This document shows positions 61,952 through 64,000 of a stretch of 64,000 bases of DNA, piece after piece. This DNA is from Pseudomonas jessenii (GTDB taxonomy: Bacteria; Pseudomonadota; Gammaproteobacteria; Pseudomonadales; Pseudomonadaceae), in contig NZ_NIWT01000001.1 in the NCBI RefSeq assembly GCF_002236115.1, positions 868,001 to 932,000 on the forward strand, written 5' to 3'. The notes under the pieces are model-generated. The model did not search any database and was not told the DNA's origin. It was given only the letters and a program-made list of their open reading frames with translations. The number at the start of each line of letters is the position of its first letter. The stretch's first letter is position 1. The position numbers and the translations under genes are program-made.

Positions 61952-62931
61952 CACAGACCGCATCGAACGCCATCAGCCATGCCAGTCTCGAACAAGCTGC
62001 GCAATGGTATGTCCAACTCAACGACCAACAGGCCGGGGAACAAGACCGCCAGTATTGGCAAGCCTGGCTGACGCAAAGTAGCGAGCATCAGGCTGCCTGG
62101 CATTATGTCGAGCGGGTTGGCCAGCGCTTTGCCGCCTTGCAGAACGATCATCCGCAAGCGGTCAGCCATGTACTGCGCAACACCGAACGTGCCGCCATCA
62201 GTCGCCGCCACACCGTGAAGGGTCTGCTGGTTCTGGTGTCGGGAGGTTTGCTGGGGTGGAGTGCCTGGGAGGAAACCGCCCTGGCGCCCACCCTGGTTCG
62301 CTGGCGCGCCGACCTCTCCACCGGCACCGGCGAAACCCGCGAAACCCGGCTCAGCGATGGCAGCCAGATCTGGCTCAATGCGTTGAGCGCGCTGAATGTT
62401 CGGTTCGACAGCACACAACGACTGCTGCTGTTGCGGCTTGGGGAGGTGTTGATCGACACCGCCAAAGACAGCCACCGCCCGCTGCTGGTGCACACCGCCC
62501 AGGGCCGGATGCGCGCGCTGGGCACGCACTTCAGTGTGCGCCAGGAGGATCGGCAGACATTGCTCAACGTCTACGAAGGCGCCGTCGAAGTCCGGACTGC
62601 CCAAGGCCAGGTTCAGGTGGTGGAAGCGGGACGCCAAGTGGCATTCAGCGAAAACCACATTCCGACACCGACCGCCGCCACGGCGACTCGTGAAGCCTGG
62701 CGCCGTGGCCTGCTGCTGGCAGACAACCTGCCGTTGGGCCAATTGCTCCAGGAGTTGAGCCAATACCGTCACGGGCATCTGGGCTGCGACCCGACGGTGG
62801 CCGGGCTGGCGGTCATGGGTTCGTTCCCGCTCAAGGACACCGATCAGGCCTTGCGCCTGCTGGAAGCGGCATTGCCGGTACGGGTGCAGAAGCCGCTGGA
62901 CTGGTGGGTCAACGTCGGCCCAAAAGCCTGA
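61948..62931 (+). CDS. FecR-type anti-sigma/transmembrane signal protein
   Basis: The 327-residue FecR-family protein has a cytoplasmic N-terminal part (about residues 1-88, with the DUF4880 ASLEQAAQWYVQL stretch), one membrane helix near 90-108, and a periplasmic FecR domain (TGTGETRETRLSDGSQIWLN near 130). It relays the signal from the receptor to the FecI-type sigma factor. The start overlaps the sigma gene by ATGA. The receptor gene follows 99 bases later. Confidence 0.93.
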   Translation: MTQTASNAISHASLEQAAQWYVQLNDQQAGEQDRQYWQAWLTQSSEHQAAWHYVERVGQRFAALQNDHPQAVSHVLRNTERAAISRRHTVKGLLVLVSGGLLGWSAWEETALAPTLVRWRADLSTGTGETRETRLSDGSQIWLNALSALNVRFDSTQRLLLLRLGEVLIDTAKDSHRPLLVHTAQGRMRALGTHFSVRQEDRQTLLNVYEGAVEVRTAQGQVQVVEAGRQVAFSENHIPTPTAATATREAWRRGLLLADNLPLGQLLQELSQYRHGHLGCDPTVAGLAVMGSFPLKDTDQALRLLEAALPVRVQKPLDWWVNVGPKA

Positions 62932-63030
62932 TGAAGGTTTTTTCTGTCGCGCCGGTTCCCTTTTGCCTTTTTCGTCCGGTTAACCCTTCAAGTACCTCGA
63001 TTGCCGATTGATCCGACTCCCGGGAACCCC

Positions 63031-64000
63031 ATGCCGCGCGCCACCGTTACCCGCACCCGCTTCGCCTTGCATCCGCTGATGCTGGCTCTGGCGGTTGTCT
63101 TGCCGGGCCTGGACGTGTCGCGGACTCAAGCCGCCCCCCTCGTCAACAGCGAACAACCCGGCAGCCAGGCACGCCATTACACCATCGCTGCCGGATCGCT
63201 GGTGAGCGTCCTCAACCGCTTTGCCGAACAGGCCGGGATTTTTCTCGCCGGACACAATGACCTCGCGGCCGGCAAACGCAGCCCTGGTCTTGACGGTGTC
63301 TACAGCCAGCAGCAAGCGTTGCAACGACTGCTGCAAGGCAGTGGCCTGCAAGCGCAACGCCAGGGCACCGGCAGCTACGTGCTGCAGGCCACAGCCGTGA
63401 CACAAGATGCACTGGAACTGGGGGCGACGAACATTTCCGGGCAGGCACCCGGGACGATCAGCGAAGACTCCCGCGCCTACACCGTCGGCTCGACGTCTTC
63501 AGCCACTGGTCTGCCGCTGTCCCTGCGCGAAACGCCGCAATCGGTCACGGTCATCACCCGCCAACTCATGGACGATCAGGGGGCCACCAGCATTGTCGAT
63601 GTCCTGCGCCGCACTCCTGGCATCAGCGTGCAAAACTACGACAGCGAACGCTGGGAGTTTTCCAGTCGTGGCTTGCCGATCACCAATTTCCAGTACGACG
63701 GCGTCAATACCGACTACGACGGTGTCTACGACTACGGCACCTCGAGCACCGACATGGCACCCTACGACCGCGTTGAGATCATCAAAGGCGCGACCGGCCT
63801 GATGACCGGGGCGGGTGATCCCTCGGCAACCGTCAATCTGATTCGCAAGCGCCCGACCCCGGTATTCAAAGCCTCGGTCACCGGCACCGTCGGCTCCTGG
63901 GACAACTATCGCAGCGAAGGCGATATTTCCGGCCCGCTGAGCGCCAGCGCAAATGTCCGCGGGCGTCTGGTCGGGGTCCACCAGGACCGCAGCGCCTACA
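63031..64000 (+). CDS. TonB-dependent siderophore receptor with signalling domain (partial)
   Basis: The frame from 63031 is open to the window end, giving 323 codons of an outer-membrane receptor. A signal-like segment (about residues 14-37) is followed by an STN signalling domain (about 53-115, HYTIAAGSLVSVLNRFAEQA onward) that contacts FecR. Then comes the plug: RETPQSVTVITRQLMDDQG, DVLRRTPGISV, and DRVEIIKGATGLMTGAGDPS. It fits the FpvA/FiuA/FoxA group of transducing siderophore receptors. The beta-barrel is outside the window, so the ferri-siderophore used is not predictable. Confidence 0.93.
   Translation, partial: MPRATVTRTRFALHPLMLALAVVLPGLDVSRTQAAPLVNSEQPGSQARHYTIAAGSLVSVLNRFAEQAGIFLAGHNDLAAGKRSPGLDGVYSQQQALQRLLQGSGLQAQRQGTGSYVLQATAVTQDALELGATNISGQAPGTISEDSRAYTVGSTSSATGLPLSLRETPQSVTVITRQLMDDQGATSIVDVLRRTPGISVQNYDSERWEFSSRGLPITNFQYDGVNTDYDGVYDYGTSSTDMAPYDRVEIIKGATGLMTGAGDPSATVNLIRKRPTPVFKASVTGTVGSWDNYRSEGDISGPLSASANVRGRLVGVHQDRSAY

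Overview
The window is chromosomal DNA of a Pseudomonas of the P. fluorescens type. Three things point to this. First, the high-GC coding style with many ATGA or TTGA start/stop overlaps. Second, thirteen or so REPIN-like inverted pairs built on the GGGAGCGAGCTTGCTCGCGA-type repeat typical of that group. Third, a gene block from ldcA through dnaQ, rnhA, a methyltransferase, gloB, mltD and the five-gene npp transporter to fabI, whose order I recognise from P. aeruginosa (PA1818 to PA1806). All assignments come from reading the translations; no database search was run.

Layout, left to right. 136-7627: a small acidic protein, then a tightly coupled moxR-DUF58-DUF4381-batA-batB-batD operon (a MoxR AAA+ chaperone with membrane VWA proteins). 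7898-13373: sbcD-sbcC-glutathione S-transferase, all overlapping. 13488-14591: four very small minus-strand genes for predicted exported or membrane peptides of unknown function. 14748-16206: a periplasmic lactonase-type beta-propeller and a small acidic DUF5629-like protein. 16383-23274: a sugar-acid catabolic island. A ketoglutarate-semialdehyde dehydrogenase, an AraD1/FAH-family dehydratase and an MFS importer read left. An L-arabonate-type dehydratase and a FadR-type GntR regulator read right. Two operator-like palindromes lie in the divergent promoter. 23452-26917: an RND/MMPL exporter and a YCF48-type propeller. 26918-28170 has no convincing gene. It holds a candidate operator, a 7-bp tandem repeat, and a pair of inverted arms of about 290 bp flanking 22 perfect copies of AAAGCC and a single REP.

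28171-34686: pepN, a DUF2797 zinc protein, yeaC, a rhomboid protease, a metallophosphoesterase and nadK, all leftward. 34804-38468: a DUF1853 protein, an FMN reductase, a small conserved-looking protein, a LysR regulator and a GNAT acetyltransferase. 38483-43155: ldcA, dnaQ, rnhA and a methyltransferase leftward. 43221-53912: gloB, mltD, nppA1A2BCD and fabI rightward. 54092-59502: a LysR/VOC divergent pair, a degenerate GGDEF protein, and a c-type cytochrome with a two-subunit molybdenum hydroxylase (IorAB-like). 59733-61135: nnrS and a ppyR-like membrane protein, transcribed left from a promoter that looks sigma-54 dependent. It is preceded by four GTC-N5-GAC palindromes resembling NorR-class nitric-oxide enhancer sites. 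61427-64000: a FecI-type sigma factor, a FecR-type anti-sigma factor and the first 323 codons of an STN-containing TonB-dependent receptor, cut by the window edge.

Most of the window is ordinary core Pseudomonas genome. The parts that repay a second look are the nnrS/ppyR control region, the GntR operators, the GGDEF protein that has lost its active site but kept its inhibitory-site motif, the cluster of tiny exported proteins at 13.5-14.2 kb, and the repeat composite at 27.2-28.1 kb.
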